Shown here piece by piece: positions 11,310-24,329 of a stretch of 64,000 bases of DNA. A program made the translations under genes and the position numbers. The first letter of the stretch is position 1, and the number at the start of each line of letters is the position of its first letter. This DNA comes from Clarkia xantiana subsp. parviflora (lineage: Eukaryota; Streptophyta; Magnoliopsida; Myrtales; Onagraceae): NCBI GenBank assembly GCA_036873135.1, contig JAPTYO010000008.1, forward strand, positions 27,616,761 to 27,680,760. The letters run 5' to 3'. The notes beneath the pieces were generated by a model. That model was not told the DNA's origin. It saw only the letters and a list, made by a program, of their open reading frames with translations, and did not search any database.

Positions 11310-14300
11310 TTATTTTTCCAGAGTTCGATTCATCTGGTCATGGTAGTACAAGAGCAAGCACATAGGTTGTCCAAGAATGCAAAAGAAGAACCAGAAGATC
11401 ATATTCCCTACCTGTTTTCAATTTGTTTCCAGATTTTTCTCAGATGTGAATATGTTACCATTACATCATCTTTCATATTATATTATGCTTGAGATCAAGA
11501 AGACGTACCATGGAGTTGTCGAACTTATTTTGCAAGTAATTGGTGATTAGCACCAGGGGAACCTGTCATTTAGCAAGAAACGGACAACTAATTAAGTCAT
11601 TAGTATATGAAACGACTCATTTCTAAATCAAATCAAATGAAATGAATGGCTTTCTTGCCTGCCATGTTCAACAACATTTATCATGGATTGAAATATTCTG
11701 CACTGAAAGAATTTATAAGATACCAAACTCGTTTACCTGGAACATGATACCGCTAAACGCCCACAGCTTGAATACATGACAAGGAACTGCTATACACAAC
11801 TGCAAATGAAAAAAAATAGGAAGCCTGTTGATACAACTTGTAACCACCGAGGAATGAAATGCATATAATAGATAACAATAACAAATACCTTATTTATGTG
11901 ATATAACTACGTTAATGCATGTGTTACATTTTTCTTTTAGAAGAACATGTTCTTTGCAGATTATATGGAGTAGTTCAATTGCTGTATATATAGAGTTCTG
12001 AAATAGGTGTAAGCTAAAAATGTGTTGATGAAACTGTACCTCATGAAATATTGCAGAAACCAGGAAGGCAATGACAACCGCAACCCCCTGAAACAAACGA
12101 ACAAAGTCAAGCAAATTACTAAGCAATTATGATCCAGTTCAGAAGAGTTCGTCAAATTACCCTTGGTATCCCATTCCTCAAGCAAGGAAAATAGATATGG
12201 CGCACCATCCATTTATGAACAGGCTGTCATGTCATGGACAACTATTTCATTAGTATTACTGTATACAGCACTAGTAATTCTAAATATACTAAATTGTGGT
12301 ACATGAAATTTGACTTAAAATTATATATGAAAATTAAAATTTAACATACCATATTCCACATTCTCCAGTACTGAAGAGACGCCAGTTGGAAACACCAAAA
12401 ACAATTCAAACATCCAAACCGACCAAAACCTCATTAGGAATTCTGATATAAAAACGAAGAACTAGATAAAATAGTAATTATGGCATGACATTACCTCCTC
12501 AACTGTCCTGGCATTCCACCAGTCTTTGTAGAACTCACGGTCACCAAAGCGAAGAAGCTCAGCAAGAATATTTAACCTACACTGAAGGCACTGTTGATTA
12601 GATTAATTTCACTTATTGTTACCGAGATGCTAGAAAATCTTTAACTTCAGCATCAATAAATGCATAGCAGCATGAATATAAGTCACAAAGAAGAGAAGTC
12701 TCACCATAGGTGAAAGAAGACGTAGAACATGCAGAGCCACACATATAAGTTAGGAATGGAAAGCTTCAAAACTCTCTCTATGGCATATAAAATGTCTCCA
12801 TTCAAAGGGTGTTTGGAGTTCTTGATGATAGGATTGATGTACTGCATTAGAAAGAACAAATAAGAGACATAAAAAATGTTGGAAGAATAACACAAGACTC
12901 ACTTTAGAGGGCATAGATACTCACTTGTTCAATAATGAAACCCATAACACCCATGAACAATATTAGCTTTACCACTTGACGGGCAACCCAACCCTTTCGA
13001 ACACATTCAGTTCGAGGGTAAGTAAGCTGCAGCATAAACATCAAAATTCTAAGCTTGACATGTTATGGGGAAACTAAAGGCATTTTAAGCGAGAAATTCT
13101 GCAGGTTACCCAGAGAAGAAACCAATATACATGATCACACAATAATAGTCACCATATTGTACACAACGGCTAGCAAATGTCAAAAAGATTCTCTAGTAGG
13201 AATTTAGAATGAAGATCGGAGTATAAATTTATTATTTCAACACCCATTCAATTGGATTAGACTTTAGAGGATATACTCATATCTAAGTTTCAAATACTAT
13301 TTTCCTCATTTGCGAACAATTCCACATTAGGCAGCTAGAAGAGCCTCAGCCCATATCTTACTTAGTGCATGAGTTGGTAAACAATTGGTTGGAATTTACT
13401 TTTACCTAAGATAAGATGCTTGCTTAAAAAGAAAAAGCAGACGACAGTCTTCAAATATATAAATTTTGTCTAACAAGGAAGCACTCACTGATACACTTAG
13501 CCATTGTCCTAATAACATTGATTCAATTCTTCAATCTTGAACTATTCTTCTGTATTGATATGTCTAAATAAAAACAATTTGATATTCGTGTGTATATAGT
13601 GTACCTGGTAACATAATGTCGGTGCGACTGTGAAGTATACTAAACTCTTGAATTGGATGGTATAAGGATGCTCCATATTTTCAGTAGCCTTTTCATCCTA
13701 AAATCAGAACAGAGAAAATGGTAGACCACTAACGGTATCAACTCACGGCATCAAATATCAACAAGTGAAAACGTAAAGTCCTAACCAAATACAAAACCAG
13801 CTGGTTTTTATTTAGAAAGAATTAACACAAAAATTCTGACAGGAATAATCCTTCTGAAGGGAATAATTGTTCCTTCTGAGATGATTTTGTCTAGAAGAAC
13901 ACAGACAAATACCATAGATTTGGAAGAAAAAAACACTTCTGCCAATTACTGTTTCAAGAAAAAGATTGTGCAATAACTCGTGTTGCTATTTCTACTGCTT
14001 TAAGGTGATATCTATAATTTAATCTTCAATACCAAATCCTAAGCCGGTATTTCTGAATACCTTCTCAAGAGACTTGGAGAGGGACCTCAAATCATAGTTT
14101 GTATGAGCATACGATACTAACTTGAGCCAAACGATGCAAGCAAAGAGCATCAAAGCAACGCCAGATAGAACAGCAGAATCACACCTGAAAAATGTGGTTC
14201 AGTTGATTAAGCATAAGGGCACTGCAATAGCTGGATTATGAAAAGAATATTGAAGCATATAGAACTGGATGAACAACAGTTTGTTTTTTAGGCTGAAGTT

Positions 14301-16435
14301 AGTTCTAACCAATCATATATTGTTCTTTAAGGTGCTGAGAGTTGAGAAACTAAACAATCACAATAAGAAATTAACATTCCAAAGAAGCAAAAAACATACA
14401 ATTGAGATAAAGATTGTGCACATGTACCTAGTTCCTAATCTAAGACAGTCATTTTGATTCATACTGCTAATCATAAATAAGAAAAGGAAAATAAACTCCA
14501 GAATAACATCTAGAGCAAGATCAACACAAGATAGAGGATATTATGTTGCAAATTTAACTTTCACCGTTTCAAGTAATGGTAGAAACTAGAAAGCGGCCTT
14601 CAAAGTTCAAACTTGAATTTGATAAATAAGATGCAATCGAAACTTGTGTTGGAAACTCAAATAGCTGCTTACCTCAATATCACAAGGACTGGATAAAGGA
14701 CAGAAGCCGAACTGATTATAAAATGAGAACAAACAATCGCCTGCAATTAACAACCATGGTACCATCGGATGAAAAATAAATAATTGAGCCAAACATTGCT
14801 AAAGAGGCTGTTAGCATAATTATCATTGATGAGTACTAACTTTACATGCTGCAGCAACAACCATGCGTATTATGTTTATGCTGTATACCGATTATATCTA
14901 TTAACAAGATTATATGGGAATATCTAAGTTTGCTTGTTCCACTGAAATGGTTCTACGAATCATCATTGAATCTTCATCAATGCTTTTAATGACATTATAA
15001 AAATATCTTCTACTTCTTGTTCGCATTCAGGTTCCGTCAGACCAACTACGCTTGTGGTGAATCTGTTGTGTATTCTTCCAATTAGAAGTGTTCCAAACAG
15101 CAATATTGATACCATTTAAAACATGATGTGAAATAAAATCACTGAATAGTTCTACAATAACTTAATAACTTGTCATACGCATACACATCTCAGAATATTG
15201 CATAATGGCTGAATAAACCAAAGAGGAACTTGACTCACTTACTGGTTCTGACAGCTGCTTTTGCTTTGCCATCTTCTCAACTATGAAAGCAGCAGCTGGA
15301 AAAATTGGAAGAGAAAGGCTACAACAATAAAGGAAGTTCACTTAATGTATTGTTCTGGCATATCCACTGAAAACAAGTGAATAAATGGGAACAATTCATT
15401 CATACCAACACATGAAGAGAGGCCAATCTCTAAGTGATGTTGAACCGAACCAAAAGCCTGACTTTATTAGCCAACCATACTGCGAAAAACTAACAATTCT
15501 CAGTCTAACGAAACAATGATTGCGAAACGCCAATTATTCTATTAGAACTGGACAAAGTGGCAAACCTTCATAAGATTCTCAATGATCAATCTACTGTTCA
15601 CAGCAACAAGCACTACTATACAGAGGTTGAAGAGACCTGCGTGGCTCTGCCAAATAAGGGATAATCATTAGCTCAATTATTCCTTGCCAAAAATCATTAA
15701 AAAGAATTTAGTCAATTGCAGGGTTGTCATGTAGTTTCACCAGTACTTAGAAGCGTCCATTTGACGACAAGAACTGCCATGAGTCAGGTAGCTAAACCGG
15801 TATTCGAAACAAATAAGACTCCAAGTTAAGGAGAGTAAATTAACAAACAACTAATTCCAATGGTCCTCAAGCCACATAATTAGAAGTTACCAATGACGTC
15901 CATCACAGGTTCATATAGTAAAAGCTTAAAGAACAAGTCTACGCTCTGTTTTACCACTAATGCGTAATTTAACTACCTTAATTTACTATACGAAGTCAAT
16001 CAAGAACTCCATACAATGCAACATATAAATACAAAATTCACATACCTGTTTAAATATGTTACCGGAACTAAGCGGACTCTCCTTCACTCGTCGATGAGCA
16101 GGAGAAGATGCTCGATACGCATACTTCAACGCCAACATCTCCTTCCGACTGTTCCCAACCTTGTCGGCGTCGTCTTTTTTATCATTGACCGCTGAATTCG
16201 CTGAATCCGCAATCGCTTCACCGCCGCATCCTGAATCACTATCACAGCCGTTGCTCGGCTTACTTGGATGATAGAAGTCATCCGCTCCGTGCGCGTTGTC
16301 CTCCGACGAAGAGACGGTCGGAGTTTCAGCCAGAGCAGTGGCGTGCCTCCTTCTCACGGCGGAGACGATCGGATCTGCGTGAAGGCAGAGTGAATCCGAA
16401 GCACCTAAGCTCTCGTTTCCGTCAGAAATCGCCAT
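11310..16435 (-). CDS. DGAT1: Diacylglycerol O-acyltransferase 1 (16 exons, 525 aa)
   Basis: Catalyses the last step of triacylglycerol synthesis, acyl-CoA plus diacylglycerol, in the ER membrane (MBOAT family). Exons, 5' to 3': 16046-16435, 15566-15646, 15406-15479, 15243-15318, 14673-14740, 14061-14184, 13605-13697, 12925-13026, 12705-12841, 12495-12576, 12350-12370, 12161-12223, 12040-12087, 11737-11799, 11509-11562, 11310-11411. All introns are GT-AG and all phases match, giving 1578 nt. Visible marks: variable acidic N-terminus with [40 protein letters not shown] at about 397-403; [11 protein letters not shown]; catalytic histidine in SAIFHE (H452); C-terminal MNRTLEK. Length and the 21-nt exon 11 fit plant DGAT1. 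No defect seen; probably functional. Confidence 0.97.
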
Positions 16436-16690
16436 AGGGAGGGCGGCAGCGGTGGCGACAAGCAGCAGATACTGAAAGATAACGAGGAAGGAGTCTAGTG
16501 GTGTGTGCCGGGAGCAGAGACAAATGGCCGATGGAAAGGACAGAGACTGCCGTTGAGCAATCGATTATCAAGGGAGGAAGGAAATTGAGGAGTGAGAGGA
16601 CTTCAACGAAGTGGCGGTGAATGAATGGGAGAGCCACGCGGTCTTTTTCATTAAATATAAATAAAATAAAATAAAAAAGTTGCGCGGTTT
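16436..16690 (-). promoter_or_regulatory. DGAT1 5' UTR and core promoter
   Basis: Upstream of the DGAT1 ATG the minus strand is CT-rich, as in many plant 5' UTRs. A TATA-like TTTATATTTA lies at about 16,652-16,662, some 220 nt before the ATG. The start site is inferred. Confidence 0.45.
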
Positions 16691-16924
16691 GATTTGTTTG
16701 AGAGGCGACAGATGTATCTCTTCTGCTCTAGATCGCAACGTAACTCCAATCCATTGCCCAAGCAGGGGTTGTTTCGATATGTTCATGGAAAAGTAAAAAT
16801 AGTAATGAATGATAATAGTAAACAAATAGAAGCGAAAATCCATTTGAAAATGTATGTATATTTTCAGAGGGACCTTATCACCTGAAGCTGAAGCAACGCT
16901 TTGAATGCACTTTTTTATCATGTT

Positions 16925-17150
16925 ATAAAGTATCATATTTTTTATTAAAAAAAAATTTATTTTTCTATTGCTTTAAAAGTAAAGAAACTGATATTATTAA
17001 TAGTATAGTGTAAATATAAGATGTGGTTAAAAAAATTTATATTTTTTCATACTTTTAAAGTTTTACATATGTTACAATTAAGTCCACTGTAGTAATAAAA
17101 AAACCAAAAGCATTATACTCTTGGAACATGGTAGAAAAATCCGTTTTGAA
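16925..17150 (+). repeat. Dispersed AT-rich repeat, copy 1 of 3
   Basis: Shares an ordered set of blocks with 32,325-32,530 and 60,870-61,060: 'tttatttttctattgct', 'gatattattaatagta', 'cttttaaagttttacatatg', 'acaattaagtccac', then 'taataaaaaaac' and 'gcat'. Non-coding; probably a small non-autonomous transposon. Ends not defined. Confidence 0.6.
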
Positions 17151-17584
17151 GTTTGAAATATGGTAATAATAAATGTAGATTCAATTAATGGACTCAAGAG
17201 ATTTTTTTTTATAATATACAAAATTGCTTCCGTAATTTCGGACACCGAACATTAAATACTTCCGAAAAAATATTTAATTTAATTAGTTTTAGATATTTAT
17301 TTTCATAACACAATTAAATTTCACTTCTCATACATTTTAAATAATGAACGAGAATAAAAAATAAGAAATATCAATATAGAACGGAAAATATAATAATCGT
17401 AATTAGGGGGTTAATAATGATTTTTATAAGAGTCTAATTGAGGATTATATGCTAAACCCAATTTACAAACATACATACATTTTTTCATGTTTTTGGATTT
17501 GGATTTTTATTCATCATATATATTTTTTACAAATAAACATGTTGGAACAAATTAAATGAATTTATTATTATATTTATAGTTGGG

Positions 17585-17762
17585 ATGACGTATAAAATGG
17601 TTCATATTTTTCATTTTTATTTATGTCGATACAATCTCGTTTTCGTTGTTCAACTCTATTATTAGGGTGGCGAAAAAAAAAAAAAAAACTATTTTCAGAA
17701 ATATGGAAAGAAAATATAGGTTGGGGTGACGTTAAAATGGTTCATATTTTTCATTTTTATTA
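17585..17762 (+). repeat. Short direct repeat pair (about 45 bp)
   Basis: 'aaaatggttcatatttttca' with flanking 'gggatgacgt' occurs near 17,583-17,630 and again near 17,713-17,761, separated by about 85 bp that includes a 15-A run. Confidence 0.6.
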
Positions 17763-18680
17763 GAATTTTATGCACGCGCGTTACGTGTTCAAGTAGAAAT
17801 ATATTTACTTTCATAATGTATATATGATAATAGATTACAAAGTGCATAAAAAAATAGTCTAAGACGATCAAATTAAAATAAATATGTATCGCTTTTATAT
17901 ACGGAACATGTAGTAATATGTCTTGAACATATAAATATATCTTATAAAGTTGATGTGTCGAGCACCTAGACCATGTAATGCCTTATAGTATTTAAACATA
18001 ATACTGCTCAATATTTGGGATGAATACATATGAGCGGCTCAATATTTGGGATGAATTCCTTCCATGAGCATCAGTGGCTGAAGTTTCTGTCACTGAAGAC
18101 TAAAATCTCCAGAAGCCTTAAAACTTAAGATATATCCAAATTATATATAGACTAGATAAATAAATGATACATAATCTTTATTGATCAAAGTATTAGTATC
18201 ACCACCATACGATAAATAAAATGATACATAATGAATTGCTTCCACAATAGTTTAATTAAATATTAATATAATAATAAGAATAATATTATGTTGAAAGATA
18301 GCAACAATGGACCCTAGTTCAACTTTCGGTAAATTACACCTTGTTTCCAAGCCTAAAAATCTCTACATACAATGTTTTAGTTAAATAAAATAACAGAGCT
18401 TTACTCGTTTCTAGTAAACCTCTTAGAAATCAAAGAAGTAGGAAGATATTAACTTCAACCAGTGGCAACTCCACAACAGTAGCTAAATTTCACACCTCGA
18501 ATTCAATTATTATCACACATTAAGAATTTGGTAAGGATTTAGCTCATCCTTAATTAGGCAATACTAAAATTAGATCTGAAATCAAAATTTTCTATTTAGT
18601 GATGGAAAAAAATAGACGATATAGCCCCTCAACTGCAACTGAACAACCTGGGGTTCAAGTGGAGCATATCTGCAACATGA
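17763..18680. other. AT-rich intergenic DNA, nothing recognised
   Basis: No open frame of note, no tRNA-like fold and no transposon end. A 20-bp phrase around 'ctcaatatttgggatgaat' is repeated at about 18,008 and 18,039. Confidence 0.5.
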
Positions 18681-18689
18681 TATATTCAA

Positions 18690-19617
18690 GGGTCAATAAC
18701 CTTGGAGAGGTCCGAAGTTTGGCCCTTGTTAATTTGAGAGGTCTGAAGATTGAAATGGTGATAACTGAGGTCTGAAGTTTGGACTTTGTGATTTTTAGGT
18801 TTTCCGTCCAAATTTTCTGTCAAATTTAACAGAACCGTGTGAAATGTCAAAATTACCCTTTTGTAATATTTGAATTAATAAAAAGTTTAATTAATATAAA
18901 GAATGAAATGACAAAAATACCCCTGTCCATAATTTAAACCTAACCCAACTCCGACCACCACCACGGCTCCGGCCGGCCACCACCCTCTCCGGCGACCACC
19001 ACTCTCTCCGGCGACCACCACCCTCTCCGGCCGGCCACCACCCTCTCCGACGACCGCCACCACGGCCTCAATTGGGCCCAAATCGGAGCCACCGGCCCCG
19101 ATTGGACCCAAATCGGAGCCACAGAGCTCCAAATCGGAGCTTTGTGGCCCCGATCGGAGCCAGCGAGCTCCGATCGGAGCTTTGTGGCTCCGATTAGGGC
19201 CCAATCGGGGCCGGTGGCTCCGATTTGGGACCAATTGGGGCCGTGGTGGCGATCGTCGGAGAGGGTGGTGGCCGGCCGGAGAGAGTGGTGGTCGCCGGAG
19301 AGGGTGGTGGTCGCCGGAGTTGGGTAGTGGCCGGCCGGAGCCGTGGTGGTGGCTGGAGTTGGGTGGTGGCCTTAAGGGCATTTTTGTCTTTTCATTGAAT
19401 CATGTGAGATGCAAGAAGGGTATTTTTGGAATTTTTTTTTATTTCTGGTCACATGCAATGCACATGACCAACTTCCGTCAGTTTTAACGGAAAAAACTAA
19501 CGGAGACCTCTATTATCTACAAGTCGAAACTTCAGACCTTTGTTATCACCATTTCAAACTTCAGACCTCTCAAATTCACAAGGGCCAAACTTTAGACATC
19601 TCCCAGGTTATTGACCC
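18690..19617. mobile_element. MULE-like foldback element 1 (928 bp, 9-bp TSD)
   Basis: Begins GGGTCAATAACCT and ends with the reverse complement. Flanking 9-bp duplications are identical: TATATTCAA at 18,681-18,689 and 19,618-19,626. The outer arms of about 170 bp share 'gaggtctgaagttt', the sequence around 'ttaacgg' and a 'ttggtcatgtg' block. The centre (18,950-19,370) is a GC-rich palindrome of 'ccggcgaccaccaccctctc' and 'caaatcggagcc' units, so most of the element can fold into one hairpin. A 9-bp TSD with long TIRs is the mark of the Mutator superfamily. No transposase; non-autonomous. Confidence 0.85.
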
Positions 19618-20398
19618 TATATTCAAACCCATAGATCTTCTTCACTACTTTAAACCTGCCAGATTTCAAAATTTTTTCAAATCAATAGGAAGAACCCATC
19701 TCGACTTTAACTGCCACCGTGAAAGATTAACAAAATCATCACAAATCATACTTTCTTAATTATAAAAAGTTTTTTTTGCCAAACACAATAAAGTTCAAAA
19801 CTGATAAATTACATAAGAAGAAAACAAAAACATAATATCACAAAAGAATATATATATACGACCAATAAAGTGCATGTACTGCAAAACTGCAATAACAGAA
19901 AAGATTATCAACTAATTATGAAAAAAGAATTGTCATAAGCAGGAAACCATTGATACAAAAAAAACAATTATGAAAAAAAAACACATAAAACATCATTCTA
20001 ATAATTTGGCCGTTGCTGTTAAGACTAAAATATGTAAAACAATTTAATAAAATAGGATTTCGATTCGACACTCATAACCGGTTCGGTTAGGTCCACTTAG
20101 TTACCCCGGTTTGACCAAACCCGACTAGGTCGAACCGATTAAGAAAATCCGGTTTGGTTTTAATCCTACCCGGTTTTACAAATTGGACCGGCCCATTAAA
20201 CCCTAAGGGTTCGGCCGAAATAATCTGGTGGGCTAAGTAGGGTTTTAAAGTCCACTAAAAACTTAACTTAGCCTCCAAGAATTATTAACTATGTAAAATA
20301 ATTTTCAATATTGCATATATATATATATAAAAAAAATTATGTCACATCTACATATATATATTTATTGTCAATATTCTATCTATAAGATGTAAATCAAT

Positions 20399-20404
<6 letters not shown>
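19618..20404. other. AT-rich spacer, no gene recognised
   Basis: Around 20,040-20,280 there are phrases ('ggttcggccgaaa', 'accggttcggttaggtcc') that recur in variant form near 20,750 and 20,810. This suggests non-coding interior of the retroelement whose LTR starts at 21,080. Confidence 0.35.

Positions 20405-20490
<86 letters not shown>
20405..20490. repeat. (TA)43 microsatellite
   Basis: Uninterrupted alternating TA for 86 bp, flanked by shorter TA runs on both sides. Confidence 0.95.
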
Positions 20491-20494
<4 letters not shown>

Positions 20495-21065
20495 CGGCAT
20501 AACCATATATATATATTGTCAATATCTTTAATAGGGAAACATATATATGACAATATATTTTCTTAATCTTTTAGGTAACTTGATCTATCAATAATATTTT
20601 AATCCCTATAAATTAGCTATATATATTGATAGCTATATATATATGTGTGTGAACCTATCCATATATTTCAAATTATAGATATATTGTCACCTTTAATAAA
20701 AAAAATTAAAATATGGTAAACAATATCAATAATATTTTCGGTCGAAACTTTATTACTTGGGGCCTAAGAAATTAAAAAAATTACCTTGTTAATTCTCCTA
20801 GGGTTCAGCCGAAACATATAATTGGAAAAGTGGTCAAATTTTAAGATCATGTTTTAATAAGATCTACAATCCAATGTTTGATTTTGATAAAAGTCATATT
20901 TTTCTTGAAGATCATGAACATCAAATTTTACTAAGAACATCATGAACATTCCGGCACTAACAATTATAAAAATCGGAAATTTTAAATTTTCACTCTTTAA
21001 AATTTCGGGCAACACATGTAAAAATCAAGAGCATCAATTTATCAAAATCATGAACTCCTAACACA

Positions 21066-21678
21066 GACTCTGATACCACTGTTGGATTACGGGGCAGATT
21101 ACTACGGAAACATAAATACAGGTACATGCTTGTAATAAGAATTACGCAGCGGAAGATGTGCACGTACCTTAAACCTTTTCCGTAGTCCCAAGATCTTGCT
21201 GAGTAAGTTCTCGATCCACCGGACGGAACCCGTAGAGGTTCTTGTTAAGGAAGCCCTACGCGGTATAGTCTCCACAGCAAAGCCTCTGATCGATTCTTGG
21301 CAGAGACGGATCTCCGAAGTGTCTGCTCCAAGCAAATTGGCACATCCTTGGTGTCTAGGTGAGGCTCGATCGAACTATGTATTTAAGGAGAATAGTTTTT
21401 CTCTCAAATCACCACTTAGGAGGAATTGTGAATTACCCTAATAAAAACCCTAACACCCATTATTTATAGGAGGAGCAAAGTGGACAAAAGTCCACTTTGC
21501 CCCTTGTTAAGTTCGGTTGGCTTATGTAGTGTAAGGGAGGCCCAATTTTGGGCCTCTCATGTCAACTGGGATTTGGGTCAAGCCAAATTTCCCTAATGTG
21601 ACATTTACGCAATTTATTAGGTAACATATACATATTAATGGGCTTCCATTTACGGCGTCCAATCACCATATGCTAACA
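21066..21678 (-). mobile_element. LTR plus primer-binding site of a retrotransposon remnant, minus orientation
   Basis: The LTR spans 21,080-21,678: on the minus strand TGTTAGCATATG to ATCCAACA. A TATA box CCTATAAATA lies at 21,461-21,470. Immediately inside is TGGTATCAGAGTC (21,066-21,078), complementary to the 3' end of initiator-methionine tRNA, so this is a 5' LTR with the body running leftwards. About 1 kb of non-coding interior including the TA microsatellite may belong to it. No gag, pol or second LTR is present. Copia or TRIM/LARD class cannot be decided. Confidence 0.7.
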
Positions 21679-22973
21679 CATTTTTATTTCTCAATGTTTT
21701 TTTCCAAAAAAAAAAAAGGTTTTTTTTTAGAGTTTATGGTTTGAGTAATTTATGATTTAGTTATTTTAAGAATTTGAATAATTTTAGATTTTAGATAGTT
21801 TTATGTTTTTTTTTTTAGTTTGGTTGGGAAAACTCTCAAGCGATAAAACTGAACAAACAGTTTGGTCCGGTGAATCATAGACGGCTAAAAATTGGTTCAT
21901 CCAGCCACCAATTTTAGCGTCTACAGTTCATCCGGTCACACCGTCCAATTTAGCCCTTCAGGCCAAGCCAAACTATTCACTCAATCTAATAGTGTTTTAG
22001 AAAACAAACATAAAACTACTCGATAAGATTTGTTAGTAATTAATGGAGATAATTTTAATTAATTGAAGTTTGATGATTTAATTTTTTTTCCAAATATCAC
22101 ATCTTCATTAATTTGTCGCTCCACATAACATTATGACGTGGTATAACCGTCACAGAAAATACTTTCTTGTATTGTGAAGTGTGTATTAGATTACAGTGTT
22201 TGATAATGCTTTTTAATGTGCATTGTAATTTGACTTTATTATTATATTAATTTATATGAGATTGTACTTATATTTTAATATGATAAGATTTAAACGAATA
22301 TTCATTTTGAAAACAACTAACTTATTCTGCCGCTAAGGTCCATAACAAACCTTATTTTATTCCACCTTCTTACACAGTTTTTTGTTGCACGTTTTTTCTG
22401 TCACATAACTATCAAAATTCTATTTATTGTAACATCCTGTATGTATATAAGATAATTTTCATATAAAATTTCATGAAAAAAAAAAAAAACTTTACTCATT
22501 TGTACGAACATCATGTGCATTATTATTATAATAATAATGAGTAATGAAGTAGATATAAAATAAAAACATAATAATAAAAATGACGACATAATAAACTATA
22601 AATACTATACAAAGTACTTTATATATTTAACAAATAGTAATAAAAAAATAAGCGCTACGTAATCTTGGATGTAATCTCACTTTACATCTGTTTTTTGAAG
22701 TAATCTCACGTTACTGTGAATTGGATTTAGTCGTAATCTCAAATTATAATAAACTTCACATTACATTGTTTATTTTTTGAAATGTAAGATTACATTCTAC
22801 ATTATATCCATCCAAACACTCATTAGGTTCCTCCTTTGTTAGAACATATTTACCTGACTTAAATTGACGTTGTCATTATTTGCACTCTCTTTATTATAGA
22901 GAATAGTATAATAATTTACTTTGAAATTTGTTTTATGGTTGTCAGTTATTTTGAATATTTTGTGTGTCTTATA
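21679..22973. other. AT-rich intergenic DNA, no gene recognised
   Basis: Homopolymer runs and weak repeats only. Around 22,660-22,830 'gtaatctcac' and 'acattacattg' phrases recur in both orientations, and the stretch ends 'atccatccaaacactcatta', reminiscent of a MITE end, but I could not pair two termini. Confidence 0.3.
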
Positions 22974-23309
22974 TTATTAAGGAATAAATATATTAAAAAA
23001 ATATTTATTATATTTAATTATATTAGGAATATATATATTTTTAATATATTATCAGATTATGTTTTTTAATATATTACGTTTTGAATAGATTTATTATTAT
23101 AGATTTAGTTGTGTATCTATATAAATATATATGTACATATACTCAACCATAAACAAGACAATTTACATTATCATTCTTCTATATGGTATCAAAGCCTCTA
23201 GTTTCTGCTTCTGTGTCGACGATTTATGCGCCAATCCCCTACTTTAGCACCAACTAATGACGCAATCACACCGATAATCCCTACTATCGTCATGTTCGCC
23301 AACATTCTT

Positions 23310-23550
23310 CTCACCTGTTGCCGACTGGACCTCTCCGGACTTCCATCGTTGTCGCATGGACCTCTCAGGGCTTCCGCCATTGCAGAATGGACCTCTCAGG
23401 GTTTCCGCCGTTGCCGACTGGACATTTTCGGGCTTCCACCGTGCTGACTAGACAATCTTCGGCATTCCTCTGTTGCCGACTGGACATTTCTGGGCTTCCG
23501 CCGTTACCAACTGGACCTCTCTGGGCATCCGCTGATGACGACCGGGCTAT
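23310..23550 (+). repeat. 31-bp GC-rich tandem repeat inside the TRIM
   Basis: About eight units containing 'gactggacctctc' and 'gggcttccgccgttgcc'. 'tgga'-type tags fall at 23,326, 23,357, 23,388, 23,419, 23,449, 23,481 and 23,512. The repeat is markedly more GC-rich than the surrounding AT-rich DNA. Confidence 0.8.
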
Positions 23551-24207
23551 TCGAGCATTTATTTCTTCGTACCAAGATCGGTGTTCCTACCGAAACGTCT
23601 TTTTTGCGAAGGCGTATTAGGAAATAAATATATTAGAAAAGTATCTATATTATATTAATTCGGCATCGGAAGCCCTCTGACTGACACGTGGACGGTTTGT
23701 CCAGTCAGTGTTTCCTAATTTAATCGGAATTTAATAGGGGTTCTCTAAATTTAGATACATAATATTGATTGATTGATAATTAAGAAGTATTTTTATTTCC
23801 TATTTTGGTCTCTATGCAATTTAAAGAAACAAATTAATTAAAAGTTTCCATTTAAATTCGTTATCTATACAGTTTGGTTCTAGAAGACCGTAGGCCGCCA
23901 CTTAAGCGTTCTATTTTTAAACACTAAATATTTAAATCTAACATAATTAAAGAACTTCAAATAACAATTAACGTAGGTGCCTTTTTTTTTTTAACGTAGG
24001 TTATATATATATTTATATATAATATATAAGTTTTAGCTTTTAGGCAATGTTTAACTAGCAATGTATACGTAAAACATGCAAATTATATTAACCTTCCTAA
24101 AATGAAAAAAGTTAATAAACAATACTATATAATAACTTAATCATATGCATATTCAAACCGCCTAACAAGAGGACGGAGGGTATCAAGCGATGCGATGCGG
24201 ATCAGAT

Positions 24208-24215
24208 TAGGGTTT
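24208..24215 (-). promoter_or_regulatory. Telo-box upstream of the captured L18a fragment
   Basis: tagggttt (AAACCCTA on the minus strand), the telo-box usual in plant ribosomal-protein promoters, 115 bp before the pseudogene ATG. It suggests the capture included promoter or 5' UTR sequence. Confidence 0.5.
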
Positions 24216-24329
24216 TCCAACTGATTTATAAGATGTATTCTTTATTTCCTCTCATTCTTTTCCTAGCAACGGAGATACTCGAGAAGCTCTCAAGGAGACG
24301 GTGAAAGATAGCATCGAAGAAGCTCCATC

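Noticed and set aside
12701..12895. Short open frame starting MCYSSNIF
   Set aside because: It is DGAT1 exon 9 with part of the upstream intron read through.
18887..19487. Open frames of 60-164 codons, arginine/proline- or glycine/tryptophan-rich
   Set aside because: Low-complexity translation of the GC-rich palindromic centre of a foldback element; readable on both strands.
21066..21078. tRNA-like sequence TGGTATCAGAGTC (also 23,184-23,196)
   Set aside because: Only the complement of a tRNA 3' end next to an LTR; it is a primer-binding site, not a tRNA gene.
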